A stretch of 64,000 nt of DNA from Hyphomicrobiales bacterium (GTDB lineage: Bacteria > Pseudomonadota > Alphaproteobacteria > Rhizobiales > Rhizobiaceae), in assembly GCA_900469615.1 (NCBI GenBank), contig UBYA01000021.1, positions 1 to 64,000 of the forward strand. Direction: 5' to 3'. Shown here piece by piece: positions 52,863-60,780 of the stretch. Made by a program: the position numbers and the translations under genes. The notes beneath the pieces were generated by a model. It saw only the letters and a program-made list of their open reading frames with translations. It did not search any database and was not told the DNA's origin. Positions within the stretch are counted from its first letter, which is position 1, and every line of letters starts with the position of its first letter.

Positions 52863-54086
52863 TTAATCGAGCAGATCCGGCCGCAGGAATACAACCGGGC
52901 AGGAAGCTCCGGGCTCGAGTGCGGGCGCATGCGGAGGCCGCACGATGAGGCAGTCAGAGCGCGAGAAGACCTTCATCATCGAGGAATCCTGCTTTGGGAA
53001 GGGTTCGGCGAGCCAATCGCCGTTATCGTCCTTCTTCAGCGTCGCGCGCATGTAATCCTGTCGCTGGTCGTTGGCGGCAAGGGGTACGGCGGTCCGCACG
53101 ACACCCTCGCGCCTGACGGGCGGCAAGGATGCAAGCTTTCGAATCAGCGGTTCAAGAAAGAGCAGGCCGCAAACGAGGCTGGAGGCCGGGTTTCCGGGAA
53201 GGCCGAGAACATGCATGTCGCCGAGGCTGCCAACCATCAGCGGCTTGCCGGGACGCATGGCGATGCGCCAGAAATCCAGCTTCATGCCGGCGGCGACCAT
53301 CGTCGCCTGCACCAGATCGTGGTCGCCGACCGATGCGCCGCCGAGGGTGACGATGACATCGGCCTTCGCCACCTGCGCTCGCCCGATAGCGGCGGTAATC
53401 TCGTCGCTGTTGTCGGGAACGATGCCGAGATCGAGGACGTGAGCTCCGGCATTGCGCGCCAGTGCCCCGATGCCGAAGGTGTTCGATGCAATGATCTGCG
53501 ACGGCCCCGGCTCATTTCCCGGCGCCACAAGCTCGTCGCCGGTCGCCAGAATAGCGATGAGCGGCCGGCGGTAGACATCCAGCGCCGGGTGGTTCATGGC
53601 TGCGGCAACGGTGAGCCGCGAAAAATCCATCGCCATGCCGGCGGCAAGCACGACCTCATCCTGCAGGAAGTCCTGCCCGCGCGGACGGATGTGCTGACCT
53701 TTCCGCAAAGGGTAGGTCGTGCGGATGCGATCGCCTTCCAATCGCTGCGCATCTTCCTGCAGTAGCACCGAATCGGCGCCGGCCGGAACGGGCGCTCCGG
53801 TAAAGATGCGAACCGCTTCGCCCGTGCCGACGGCTCCTTCGAAGGCATGACCGGCAGCGGAGGCGCCGATGACCCGCAGTTCCGCGCCAGGCGCTGCATC
53901 TTCGAAACGAAGCGCATAGCCGTCCATCGCCGAAGCGTCGAACGGCGGCTGAGTCAGGCGCGCCGTCAGATCCCTGGCCAGAACGCGGCCTTCCGCCATA
54001 TCGAGCGGAATGCTTTCAAAGCGATGGATGGGCGAAGCGCTGTTCAAGAGGCGCGCTTGCGCTTCGGCAACGGGCAATAGGCTCAT
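52863..54086 (-). CDS. moeA: Molybdopterin molybdenumtransferase
   Basis: A 407-residue cytoplasmic enzyme that inserts molybdate into adenylated molybdopterin. Signature regions are ARDLTARLTQPPFDASAMDG, the GTGEAVRIFTGAPVPAGAD loop, ATGDELVAPGNEPGPSQI, and the mogA-like GGASVGDHDLVQA followed by RPGKPLMVGSLG. The start MSLLPVAEAQARLL is the usual one. It follows moaC by 3 nt in the same transcript (trpD-trpC-moaC-moeA), the arrangement seen in other Rhizobiales. Confidence 0.94.
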   Translation of the reverse strand: MSLLPVAEAQARLLNSASPIHRFESIPLDMAEGRVLARDLTARLTQPPFDASAMDGYALRFEDAAPGAELRVIGASAAGHAFEGAVGTGEAVRIFTGAPVPAGADSVLLQEDAQRLEGDRIRTTYPLRKGQHIRPRGQDFLQDEVVLAAGMAMDFSRLTVAAAMNHPALDVYRRPLIAILATGDELVAPGNEPGPSQIIASNTFGIGALARNAGAHVLDLGIVPDNSDEITAAIGRAQVAKADVIVTLGGASVGDHDLVQATMVAAGMKLDFWRIAMRPGKPLMVGSLGDMHVLGLPGNPASSLVCGLLFLEPLIRKLASLPPVRREGVVRTAVPLAANDQRQDYMRATLKKDDNGDWLAEPFPKQDSSMMKVFSRSDCLIVRPPHAPALEPGASCPVVFLRPDLLD

Positions 54087-54089
54087 GTG

Positions 54090-54584
54090 TCACGCCCCCG
54101 GATGGCGGAAATCCCCAGATTTTCCGCCGGATTTCTCCAATAAAGTAATACCGCCGATCTCCATCGTCCGGTCCGCGGCCTTGGCCATATCATAGACGGT
54201 CAGGCATGCGACGGATACCGCCGTCAACGCTTCCATCTCGACGCCGGTGCGGCCGGTCAGCTTTGCGGTTGCCGTTATGCGCAGGCCGGGCAGGGAGGCG
54301 TCCTCTTCGATATCGACGGCAACCTTCGTCAGCATGAGCGGATGGCAAAGCGGAATGAGATTGCTGGTCTGCTTGGCGGCCATTATGCCGGCGAGCCGCG
54401 CCGTGCCGATGACATCGCCCTTCTTGGCATTGCCTTCACGGATCAATGCCAAAGTCTCCGGCTTCATCCTGACATAGCCAGTGGCCGTGGCGCTGCGTGC
54501 CGTCTCGGCCTTGCCGCCGACATCGACCATATGCGCCTCGCCCGAAGCGTCGATATGCGTGAGACCGGCCTTCTGCGTGGTCAT
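54090..54584 (-). CDS. moaC: Cyclic pyranopterin monophosphate synthase
   Basis: A 164-residue protein acting with MoaA in the first step of molybdenum cofactor synthesis (GTP to cPMP). Conserved parts are LTHIDASGEAHMVDVGGKA, KKGDVIGTARLAGIMAAKQT, SNLIPLCHPLMLTK and GVEMEALTAVSVACLTVYDM with KAADRTMEIGGI. The start lies one base before the trpC stop codon region (one-nt gap), so translation is likely coupled. An upstream in-frame ATG would overlap trpC by 60 nt. Confidence 0.95.
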   Translation of the reverse strand: MTTQKAGLTHIDASGEAHMVDVGGKAETARSATATGYVRMKPETLALIREGNAKKGDVIGTARLAGIMAAKQTSNLIPLCHPLMLTKVAVDIEEDASLPGLRITATAKLTGRTGVEMEALTAVSVACLTVYDMAKAADRTMEIGGITLLEKSGGKSGDFRHPGA

Positions 54585-54585
54585 T

Positions 54586-55401
54586 TCACTCGGCCGCCAG
54601 AATGCCGGCGTCGCCATTGAGCAGCTGCCGCGTCGCCGCTGTGACATCCTCCTTGCGCATCAGGCTTTCGCCGACGAGGAAGGTGGAGATGCCTGCAGTT
54701 TCGAGGCGCTGGCAATCGGCATGGGTGAAGACACCGCTCTCGCCGATCAGCAAACGGCCATCCGGCACCATGGGAGCGAGAATTTCGCTGACGGCGAGGC
54801 TGACCTCGAAGGTGCGCAGATTGCGGTTGTTGATGCCGATCAGCGGCGAAGACAGTTTTAGCGCGCGCTCCATCTCCCCGGCATCGTGAACCTCGACCAG
54901 CACGTCCATGCCGAGACCGAAGGCTTCGTCCTGGAGGCGCTCCGCGTCATCGTCGGAAAGCGATGCCATGATGAGCAGGATGCAATCGGCACCCCAGGCA
55001 CGGGCCTCCTGCACCTGGTAGGTATCGAACATGAAATCCTTGCGCAGCGCCGGCAGCGAGCAGGCGGCGCGGGCAGCGGTCAGAAACTCCGGAGCGCCCT
55101 GGAAGCTCGGCGTGTCGGTCAGCACCGAAAGGCAGGCTGCGCCGCCCGCCTCGTAAGCCCTGGCAAGGGGAGGCGGGTCGAAATCAGGACGGATCAGGCC
55201 CTTGGAAGGGCTTGCCTTCTTGATTTCGGCAATCAGGCCGAAAATGCCGGCATCTTGCTTGGCGAGCAGCGCCTTGTGAAAGCCGCGCGGCGCGGATTGG
55301 CCGGCCTGCATCGCCTTCAGATCGGCAAGGGAAAGCCTGGCCTTGGCGGCGGCGATCTCCTCGCGCTTGTAGATCTCGATCTTCCTAAGGATATCGGTCA
55401 T
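54586..55401 (-). CDS. trpC: Indole-3-glycerol phosphate synthase
   Basis: A 271-residue TIM-barrel enzyme of tryptophan biosynthesis converting carboxyphenylaminodeoxyribulose phosphate to indoleglycerol phosphate. Motifs are IAEIKKASPSKGLIRPDFDP, the LTDTPSFQGAPEFL loop, LRKDFMFDTYQVQEARA, DVLVEVHDAGEMERAL, and GINNRNLRTFEV, ending with GESGVFTHADCQRL. All expected catalytic Lys, Glu and Asn positions are present. It is a stand-alone TrpC without fusion to TrpF and follows trpD by 6 nt. Confidence 0.96.
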   Translation of the reverse strand: MTDILRKIEIYKREEIAAAKARLSLADLKAMQAGQSAPRGFHKALLAKQDAGIFGLIAEIKKASPSKGLIRPDFDPPPLARAYEAGGAACLSVLTDTPSFQGAPEFLTAARAACSLPALRKDFMFDTYQVQEARAWGADCILLIMASLSDDDAERLQDEAFGLGMDVLVEVHDAGEMERALKLSSPLIGINNRNLRTFEVSLAVSEILAPMVPDGRLLIGESGVFTHADCQRLETAGISTFLVGESLMRKEDVTAATRQLLNGDAGILAAE

Positions 55402-55407
55402 GACGTC

Positions 55408-56430
55408 CTAATCCTGTCCTTCCTCGTTGGAAACGGCAATGAGCTTTTCCAACGCTACCGCGGTGGCGCCGCTATCGAGCGACTGTGCCGCGAGTTTCAT
55501 GCCATCATGGAGCGTTTCGGCCTTGCCGGCAATGACCAGCGAGGCAGCCGCATTGGCAAGAGCGATGTCGCGATAGGCATTCTTCGCGCCGCCCAGCACG
55601 TCGCGGAGTGCGGCTGCATTGGCAACGCCGTCACCGCCCTTGAGATCGGCAAGGTCGGCATGCTTCAGGCCGAAATCGGCGGGCGTCAGCTCGAAGGTAC
55701 GGATTTTGCCGCTTTCCAGCGCCGCGACGGAGGTCGTTCCGGTCGTGGTGATCTCGTCCAGACCATTGCCGTGCACGACCCAGACGCTTTCCGCCTTCAG
55801 ATCCCTCAGCACCTCGGCCAGCGGCAACACCCATTGCGGTGCGAAGACGCCCAACAACTGGCGGCGCGCACCCGCCGGATTCGAAAGCGGGCCGAGGAGA
55901 TTGAAGATCGTCCGCGTGCCCAGCTCGACGCGCGAAGGGCCGACGTGGCGCATGGAGGAATGATGCAATTGCGCGAACATGAAGCCGATGCCGGCCTCGC
56001 GAATGCAGCGGGCGATCGTTTCCGGCCCGATATCGAGCTTGATGCCCAGCACGGATTGCGTGTCGGCGGTGCCGGCCTTGGAACTTTGCGCGCGGTTGCC
56101 GTGCTTGGCGACGGGAACGCCGGCGCCGGCGACGATGAAGGCCGCCAGCGTCGAAATATTGTACGTGCCGACACCGTCGCCGCCGGTGCCGACGATATCG
56201 ATCGCATCAGCCGGGGCCTTAACCGGCAGCATCTTGGCGCGCATCGTGGTAACGGCGCCGACGATTTCGTCCACCGTTTCGCCGCGCACGCGCAGCGCCA
56301 TCAGAAATGCGCCGATCTGCGACGGCGTGGCCTCGCCCGACATCAGGATTTCGAATGCCTGGCGGGCTTCATCCCGCGTCAGCGCCTCACGAGTGGCGAC
56401 CTTGGCGAGGAAAGGCTTCAAATCTGCCAT
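55408..56430 (-). CDS. trpD: Anthranilate phosphoribosyltransferase
   Basis: A 340-residue enzyme that joins anthranilate to PRPP. The PRPP site is IVGTGGDGVGTYNIST, the anthranilate-binding segment is AKHGNRAQSSKAGTADTQSV, and the conserved FNLLGPLSNPAGAR and VVHGNGLDEITTTG motifs follow. Length is typical for the single-domain enzyme. It lies 25 nt downstream of the ppiD stop codon, so ppiD, trpD, trpC, moaC and moeA could form one operon, although ppiD may have its own promoter. Confidence 0.96.
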   Translation of the reverse strand: MADLKPFLAKVATREALTRDEARQAFEILMSGEATPSQIGAFLMALRVRGETVDEIVGAVTTMRAKMLPVKAPADAIDIVGTGGDGVGTYNISTLAAFIVAGAGVPVAKHGNRAQSSKAGTADTQSVLGIKLDIGPETIARCIREAGIGFMFAQLHHSSMRHVGPSRVELGTRTIFNLLGPLSNPAGARRQLLGVFAPQWVLPLAEVLRDLKAESVWVVHGNGLDEITTTGTTSVAALESGKIRTFELTPADFGLKHADLADLKGGDGVANAAALRDVLGGAKNAYRDIALANAAASLVIAGKAETLHDGMKLAAQSLDSGATAVALEKLIAVSNEEGQD

Positions 56431-56455
56431 TGACTATCCATCCTCCCGTACGGGC

Positions 56456-58348
56456 CTAGCGGGACATCGCCTGTTCGGCGAGGCTCTGGTTGACCGTGAC
56501 GGCGTATTTGGACTGCAGCTGAGTGACCATCTGGTCGAGGATATCGTCACCGGCTGCGTTGGCGATCTGGGCGACCTGCTGATCGTCGTTGCTCAGCGCG
56601 TCCGTCGTCGGATTGTCGTTGACATCGGTGACCTTGAGCAGGATCTGCGTCGTGTCGTCGGCGCCGACGGCATTGGCAACCGTATCGACGGGGCCAGAGA
56701 ACGTGCCGGCGATGCCGCCGCGACCCAGAACCGGATCGTCGGTCGATCGCGTGATGCCGGTCTTGCTTTCGACGGCGATGCCGAGCGGCGCGGCGATATC
56801 GGCAAGCGACTTGCCCTTCTGCGCCTCCTGCTTCAATTCGGCAGCCTTGGCGGCAAGCGCGATCTTCTGCTGTTCGGCGGTCCAGTCGGCGACGGCCTTT
56901 TCGCGCACTTCGGCAAGCGGACGATCGTGATCGGGCGTTATGCCCATGACATCATACCAGACGTAGCCATCGTTGCCGACCGTCAGAGGGGCAGGGTTGC
57001 CGCCCTGATCGGCCTTGAAGACTTCCGGAAGCAACTGCTGGCGGGCGGGCAGATCCTTGACCTCGTTGCCGCTCTGGTCGAGGCCGGTCTGGTCGATCGC
57101 ATCGATGGTGACGAGCTTCAGCTTGAGCTGCGAGGCAGCCTCCTGCAGCGATGCGCCGGAGCCGCGCAGGTCTTCGAACTTGTCGTGGACGCTGGTGATC
57201 TCATTGGAGGCGTTGCCGAGTGCGATCTGCTTGCGGATATCTTCCTTGACCTCGTCGAAGTTCTTCGCCGTTTCGGCCTTCACGTTGGTGACGCGAAGGA
57301 TGACCGGGCCGAACGAACCGTCCACGACGGGGGTCGTGCCACCTTCCTTGGTGACGGCAAAGGCCGCTTCGGCAACCGTCTTGTCGGGAACCTGGTCCTT
57401 GGTGAACGTGCCGAGCAGTACGTCGGAAGGCTTCTTGCCCTGGTCGGAAACGAGCTGATCGAAGGTCGTGCCCGTCTTCAGCGCATCGGCGGCAGCGTTG
57501 GCGAGATCCTTGTTGGCGAAGGTCAGCTGTTCGATGGTGCGGGTTGCCGGCGTGGTGAAGCTGTCCTTGCGCTTGTCGAACTGGGCGCGCACTTCCTCGT
57601 CGGATACGCTCGCCGGATCGGCGACATCCTCGGCCTGCAGTTTCACATAGGCGAACTTGCGATATTCCGGAGCGCGGTACTTCGACTTCACGCCGTCGAA
57701 CCACTTCTGCAGGACATCGTCGGCCGGCGCCTTTACGGGATCGATGTTGGCATTGGTGAGCAGCAGATAATCGATGCTGCGGGTCTCGTCATGATATTGC
57801 TTGACGGCGTCGACGAGAACCTGCGGGGCCGAGAAACCGTTCGAGACCGCCTCGACGATCTGGCCGCGGATCGCGACCTTGCTGCGCTCCTTGATATAAT
57901 CGTCGGGCGAAATGCTGCTATTGCGCAGGAGCAGATCGAACTTCTGACGGTCGAAACTGCCGTTCGAGGCCTTGAATGCCGGATCGTCGCCGATCAGCTT
58001 GGCAAGACGGTCCTGCGAGAGACCGAGGTTCATGTCGGCGGCAAGCTGGTCGAGCGAGGCGCCGGCGACGAGCTGCGCCACGGTCTGCTGCCCGATGCCA
58101 AAGGCACGCGCCTGCTCCGGCGTGACCTGCATGCGCAATTGCTGGCTGATCGCCTGGATCTGGCGACGATAGGCAAGGCGGAACTCGTTGGTATCGATGT
58201 GCTGATCGCCGACCGTGACGACGGTATTGCTGCCGCCGCCCGAGATAAGGGACCGCTCGACGCCCCATACGCAGAAGGCCGCCGCAAGAAGAAGCAACAA
58301 ACCCTTTGCGACCCAGGTCTGGGCGATTTTTCTCAGCACTTCGAACAT
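56456..58348 (-). CDS. ppiD: Peptidyl-prolyl isomerase/periplasmic chaperone (PpiD-like)
   Basis: A 630-residue envelope chaperone. One N-terminal transmembrane helix (about 13-33, WVAKGLLLLLAAAFCVWGVE) anchors a large periplasmic part: a SurA-N-like chaperone region (about 40-170, DTNEFRLAYRRQIQAISQQL ...), a parvulin-type PPIase domain around 250-360 (FDQLVSDQGKKPSDVLLGTF), and a helical C-terminal half. The parvulin core is divergent, so isomerase activity is uncertain. It helps newly exported proteins fold near SecYEG. The gene precedes trpD in the same orientation. Confidence 0.9.
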   Translation of the reverse strand: MFEVLRKIAQTWVAKGLLLLLAAAFCVWGVERSLISGGGSNTVVTVGDQHIDTNEFRLAYRRQIQAISQQLRMQVTPEQARAFGIGQQTVAQLVAGASLDQLAADMNLGLSQDRLAKLIGDDPAFKASNGSFDRQKFDLLLRNSSISPDDYIKERSKVAIRGQIVEAVSNGFSAPQVLVDAVKQYHDETRSIDYLLLTNANIDPVKAPADDVLQKWFDGVKSKYRAPEYRKFAYVKLQAEDVADPASVSDEEVRAQFDKRKDSFTTPATRTIEQLTFANKDLANAAADALKTGTTFDQLVSDQGKKPSDVLLGTFTKDQVPDKTVAEAAFAVTKEGGTTPVVDGSFGPVILRVTNVKAETAKNFDEVKEDIRKQIALGNASNEITSVHDKFEDLRGSGASLQEAASQLKLKLVTIDAIDQTGLDQSGNEVKDLPARQQLLPEVFKADQGGNPAPLTVGNDGYVWYDVMGITPDHDRPLAEVREKAVADWTAEQQKIALAAKAAELKQEAQKGKSLADIAAPLGIAVESKTGITRSTDDPVLGRGGIAGTFSGPVDTVANAVGADDTTQILLKVTDVNDNPTTDALSNDDQQVAQIANAAGDDILDQMVTQLQSKYAVTVNQSLAEQAMSR

Positions 58349-58474
58349 CGGAAAGCAAACCTCGTCATAAACGCGTCTTCGCCCCGCAGGCGAAACAATC
58401 GGAGTTCCTTAGAACAATCCGGACAGGAATTGAAGAGCCAGCGGGGAAATCACCGGATGACATGCGAACGCATC

Positions 58475-58499
58475 GGAACCTTTAGCCGCCACCAGCGTT
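58475..58499 (+). promoter_or_regulatory. EcfG-type general-stress promoter
   Basis: GGAAC (58475-58479) and CGTT (58496-58499) are separated by exactly 16 bases, matching the alphaproteobacterial EcfG sigma-factor consensus. The start codon of the DUF883 gene is 31 nt further on, giving a short leader. Confidence 0.7.
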
Positions 58500-58529
58500 T
58501 TAGCAGCCAGGAAACATGAGGAGCACCCG

Positions 58530-58814
58530 ATGGCAGAGACGACGAAATCCGCTTCCGCCCAGTCTTCGTCTGCGCGAGCACAGGCCGAAACGGCCATGGA
58601 GGACCTGACCGCACAGGTAGCCGCATTGCGCGAAGATCTTTCGAAACTGTCGCAGAGCATGGCGGCCGTGGGGCAGGGAGCAAAATCCGTCGTCGCGGAA
58701 GAGGCACAGGAGATAACGGAGCATCTGCGCGAGAGAGTTCGTGAAGACCCGATCTTCATGGTCGCCGCCGCTGCCGGCATCGGTTATCTCATCGGCCTTC
58801 TCAGTCGCCGCTAG
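58530..58814 (+). CDS. DUF883 (ElaB/YqjD-like) protein
   Basis: A 94-residue protein. Residues 20-65 form an amphipathic, heptad-rich helix (AMEDLTAQVAALREDLSKLS), and residues 73-92 a C-terminal transmembrane helix (DPIFMVAAAAGIGYLIGLL) ending LSRR, the layout of ElaB/YqjD tail-anchored proteins that bind ribosomes or associate with the inner membrane in stationary phase. A perfect EcfG promoter signature lies upstream, consistent with general-stress control. Confidence 0.88.
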   Translation: MAETTKSASAQSSSARAQAETAMEDLTAQVAALREDLSKLSQSMAAVGQGAKSVVAEEAQEITEHLRERVREDPIFMVAAAAGIGYLIGLLSRR

Positions 58815-58865
58815 TTCAGGTCGACGGGCGGAACGGCACTCCGTTCTCTTCAAGAAACTGCCGGA

Positions 58866-58894
58866 AAGGCGCGGGCGAATCGTCCGCGCCTTTT
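58866..58894 (+). terminator. Rho-independent terminator after the DUF883 gene
   Basis: A 9-bp stem (AAGGCGCGG/CCGCGCCTT) with a 9-base loop is followed by TTTTC. It is about 50 nt past the stop codon of the DUF883 gene. Confidence 0.78.
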
Positions 58895-59064
58895 CAGTTA
58901 TGGAACGGCCATCGAAAACCGGTCTGCCCGTCATGCCTCTGTTAGCGCCTCACCGGGCCACTGCGACATCTTTGCGACACCGCTGCGACATCTTCGACCA
59001 TCGCTATTTGTTGATCGTCTACCCTCTTGTATCGCATGGGCGCTTACTATACGTAGCGGTAATT

Positions 59065-59078
59065 ATAAGGTTGCTTAT
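59065..59078. promoter_or_regulatory. Candidate MarR operator
   Basis: ATAAG-GTTG-CTTAT is a perfect 5-bp inverted repeat with a 4-base spacer, 22-35 bp before the start codon of the marR-like gene and within its likely promoter. MarR-type repressors commonly bind AT-rich repeats in this position. Confidence 0.45.
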
Positions 59079-59099
59079 GAATAGCAGGCTTCTCATACA

Positions 59100-59564
59100 A
59101 TGAGTTCGACACCTACCCTCGGCTTTCTCCTTCACGACGTAGCACGACTGCTTCGAAAGCGGTTCGAGCAGCGCGCGAAAGATTTGGGCCTGACGCGCTC
59201 GCAGTGGCAGACGCTTGCCTATCTCGCCAATAATGAAGGAATCCATCAGGCCGGCTTGGCGGAAATATTGGAGATCGAGCCGATTACGCTGGTTCGCATC
59301 CTCGACAAGCTGAGCGACCGTGGCCTGGTGGAACGCCGGCAGCATCCGAGCGATCGCCGAAGCTGGCTTCTCTACATGCGCGACGAAGCTCGGCCGCTGA
59401 TGGACACGATGCGCGATATTGGCGACCGCACCCGCAAGGAAGCGCTCGAAGGAACCTCCCAGGAGGATCATGAGCACCTTTATGAATTGCTTACCCTTAT
59501 GAAATCAAACCTGCTTAGCGCCTGCCGTTCGAAGGCGGTCGATAAAGAGATACAACATGGCTGA
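59100..59564 (+). CDS. MarR-family regulator of the efflux operon
   Basis: A 154-residue dimeric winged-helix repressor. The DNA-binding region is GLTRSQWQTLAYLANNEGIH, AEILEIEPITLVRILDKLSD and the wing LVERRQHPSDRRSWLLYMRD (D-x-R-S/A-x motif), flanked by dimerisation helices at both ends. It overlaps the emrA-like gene by 8 nt, so it belongs to the same operon and most likely represses it until an amphipathic drug or plant phenolic binds. The ligand is inferred by family. Confidence 0.92.
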   Translation: MSSTPTLGFLLHDVARLLRKRFEQRAKDLGLTRSQWQTLAYLANNEGIHQAGLAEILEIEPITLVRILDKLSDRGLVERRQHPSDRRSWLLYMRDEARPLMDTMRDIGDRTRKEALEGTSQEDHEHLYELLTLMKSNLLSACRSKAVDKEIQHG

Positions 59565-60780
59565 CGCATCCTCTCCGCTTCGCGTACCCGCGAACGCAAA
59601 CTCCTCCGAACAAAATCAACCTGTGGCCGAGGCTCCGTCCTCCACTCCGGCGCCACAATCTCCGGCGACGGCCGCAGGTACACCGGACGCGCCCTCCGAA
59701 ACGCCGCGCAAGCGCCGCAACCTGACGCGGCCGGTCCTTTTTGCGCTGCTTCCCGTAGCTCTCGTCATCGGCGGCTACTATTACGTCACCGGCGGACAGA
59801 TCATGTCCACGGACAACGCCTATATCCAGGCCGACATGGTCGGGGTTTCGACGGATGTTTCCGGCACGGTGATCTCGGTCGACGTGCATGAGAACGAAGT
59901 CGTGAAGAAAGGGCAGGTGCTCTTCCGCCTGAAGCCCGATTCGTTCCAGATCGCGCTCGATGGCGCGAAGGCGCAGCTCGGCAACGCGAAGAACCAGATC
60001 CTGAATCTGCAGGCGAGCTACAAGCAGGCACTGGCTGAAATCGCCCAGGCCCAGGCCGACATTCCCTACTATCAGACGGAATTCGAACGTCAGCAGAACC
60101 TGATCAACAGTTCCGTCGCGTCGAAGGCAGCATTCGACGAAGCCAAGCATAATCTCGAAGCCGCCCAGCAGAAGGTTTCCGTTGCAAAGGCGCAAGCCGC
60201 CACCACGCTCGCTCAGTTGGGCGGCGACGGTTCAGCCGATCTGCCTGTCGAACAGAACCCGCTTTATCTGCAGGCAAAGGCTGCGGTCGACAATGCCCAG
60301 CGCGAATTTGACGACACCGTCGTCAGGGCGCCCTTCGACGGCATTACCGCCAACGTTCCCTCGCTGCAGGTCGGTGCTTATCTGACGGCTTCGCAGCCGG
60401 GCTTCTCGCTGGTTTCCACCACTCACATGTGGATCAACGCGAGCCCGAAGGAAACCGAGCTTACCTATGTGCGTCCCGGCCAGAAGGTCGATATTTCGGT
60501 CGATGCCTATCCGAACGTGACCTGGAAGGGCACGGTCGCGAGCATTTCGCCCGCCTCCGGCTCCAGCTTCTCGCTGCTGCCGGCCCAGAACACGACGGGC
60601 AACTGGGTGAAGGTCGTGCAGCGCATTCCGATGATCATCAACATCGACGACATCGAGGGCAAGCCTCCGTTGCGTATGGGCATGAGCGTCGTCGCCGGTG
60701 TCGATACCGGCCATGCCCGCGGCCTGCCGGACTTCATTACAAACCTGCTGGGCCATTCCCGCGGTCAGGATCATGAGTAA
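59557..60780 (+). CDS. emrA: EmrA-type membrane fusion (periplasmic adaptor) protein
   Basis: A 407-residue adaptor that links the inner-membrane EmrB pump to an outer-membrane channel. The cytoplasmic N terminus (1-60) is Pro/Ala/Ser-rich, one helix (about 62-80, TRPVLFALLPVALVIGGYYY) anchors it, and the HlyD domain contains STDNAYIQADMVGVSTDVSG, a long alpha-hairpin (about 140-215) and the barrel VVRAPFDGITANVPSLQVGA. It overlaps the regulator upstream and the pump gene downstream, each by 8 nt. Confidence 0.93.
   Translation: MADASSPLRVPANANSSEQNQPVAEAPSSTPAPQSPATAAGTPDAPSETPRKRRNLTRPVLFALLPVALVIGGYYYVTGGQIMSTDNAYIQADMVGVSTDVSGTVISVDVHENEVVKKGQVLFRLKPDSFQIALDGAKAQLGNAKNQILNLQASYKQALAEIAQAQADIPYYQTEFERQQNLINSSVASKAAFDEAKHNLEAAQQKVSVAKAQAATTLAQLGGDGSADLPVEQNPLYLQAKAAVDNAQREFDDTVVRAPFDGITANVPSLQVGAYLTASQPGFSLVSTTHMWINASPKETELTYVRPGQKVDISVDAYPNVTWKGTVASISPASGSSFSLLPAQNTTGNWVKVVQRIPMIINIDDIEGKPPLRMGMSVVAGVDTGHARGLPDFITNLLGHSRGQDHE

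Noticed and set aside
52863..58348. Unusual linkage of tryptophan and molybdenum-cofactor genes
   Set aside because: I recall trpD-trpC-moaC-moeA as a standard order in Rhizobiales, so the linkage is not novel.
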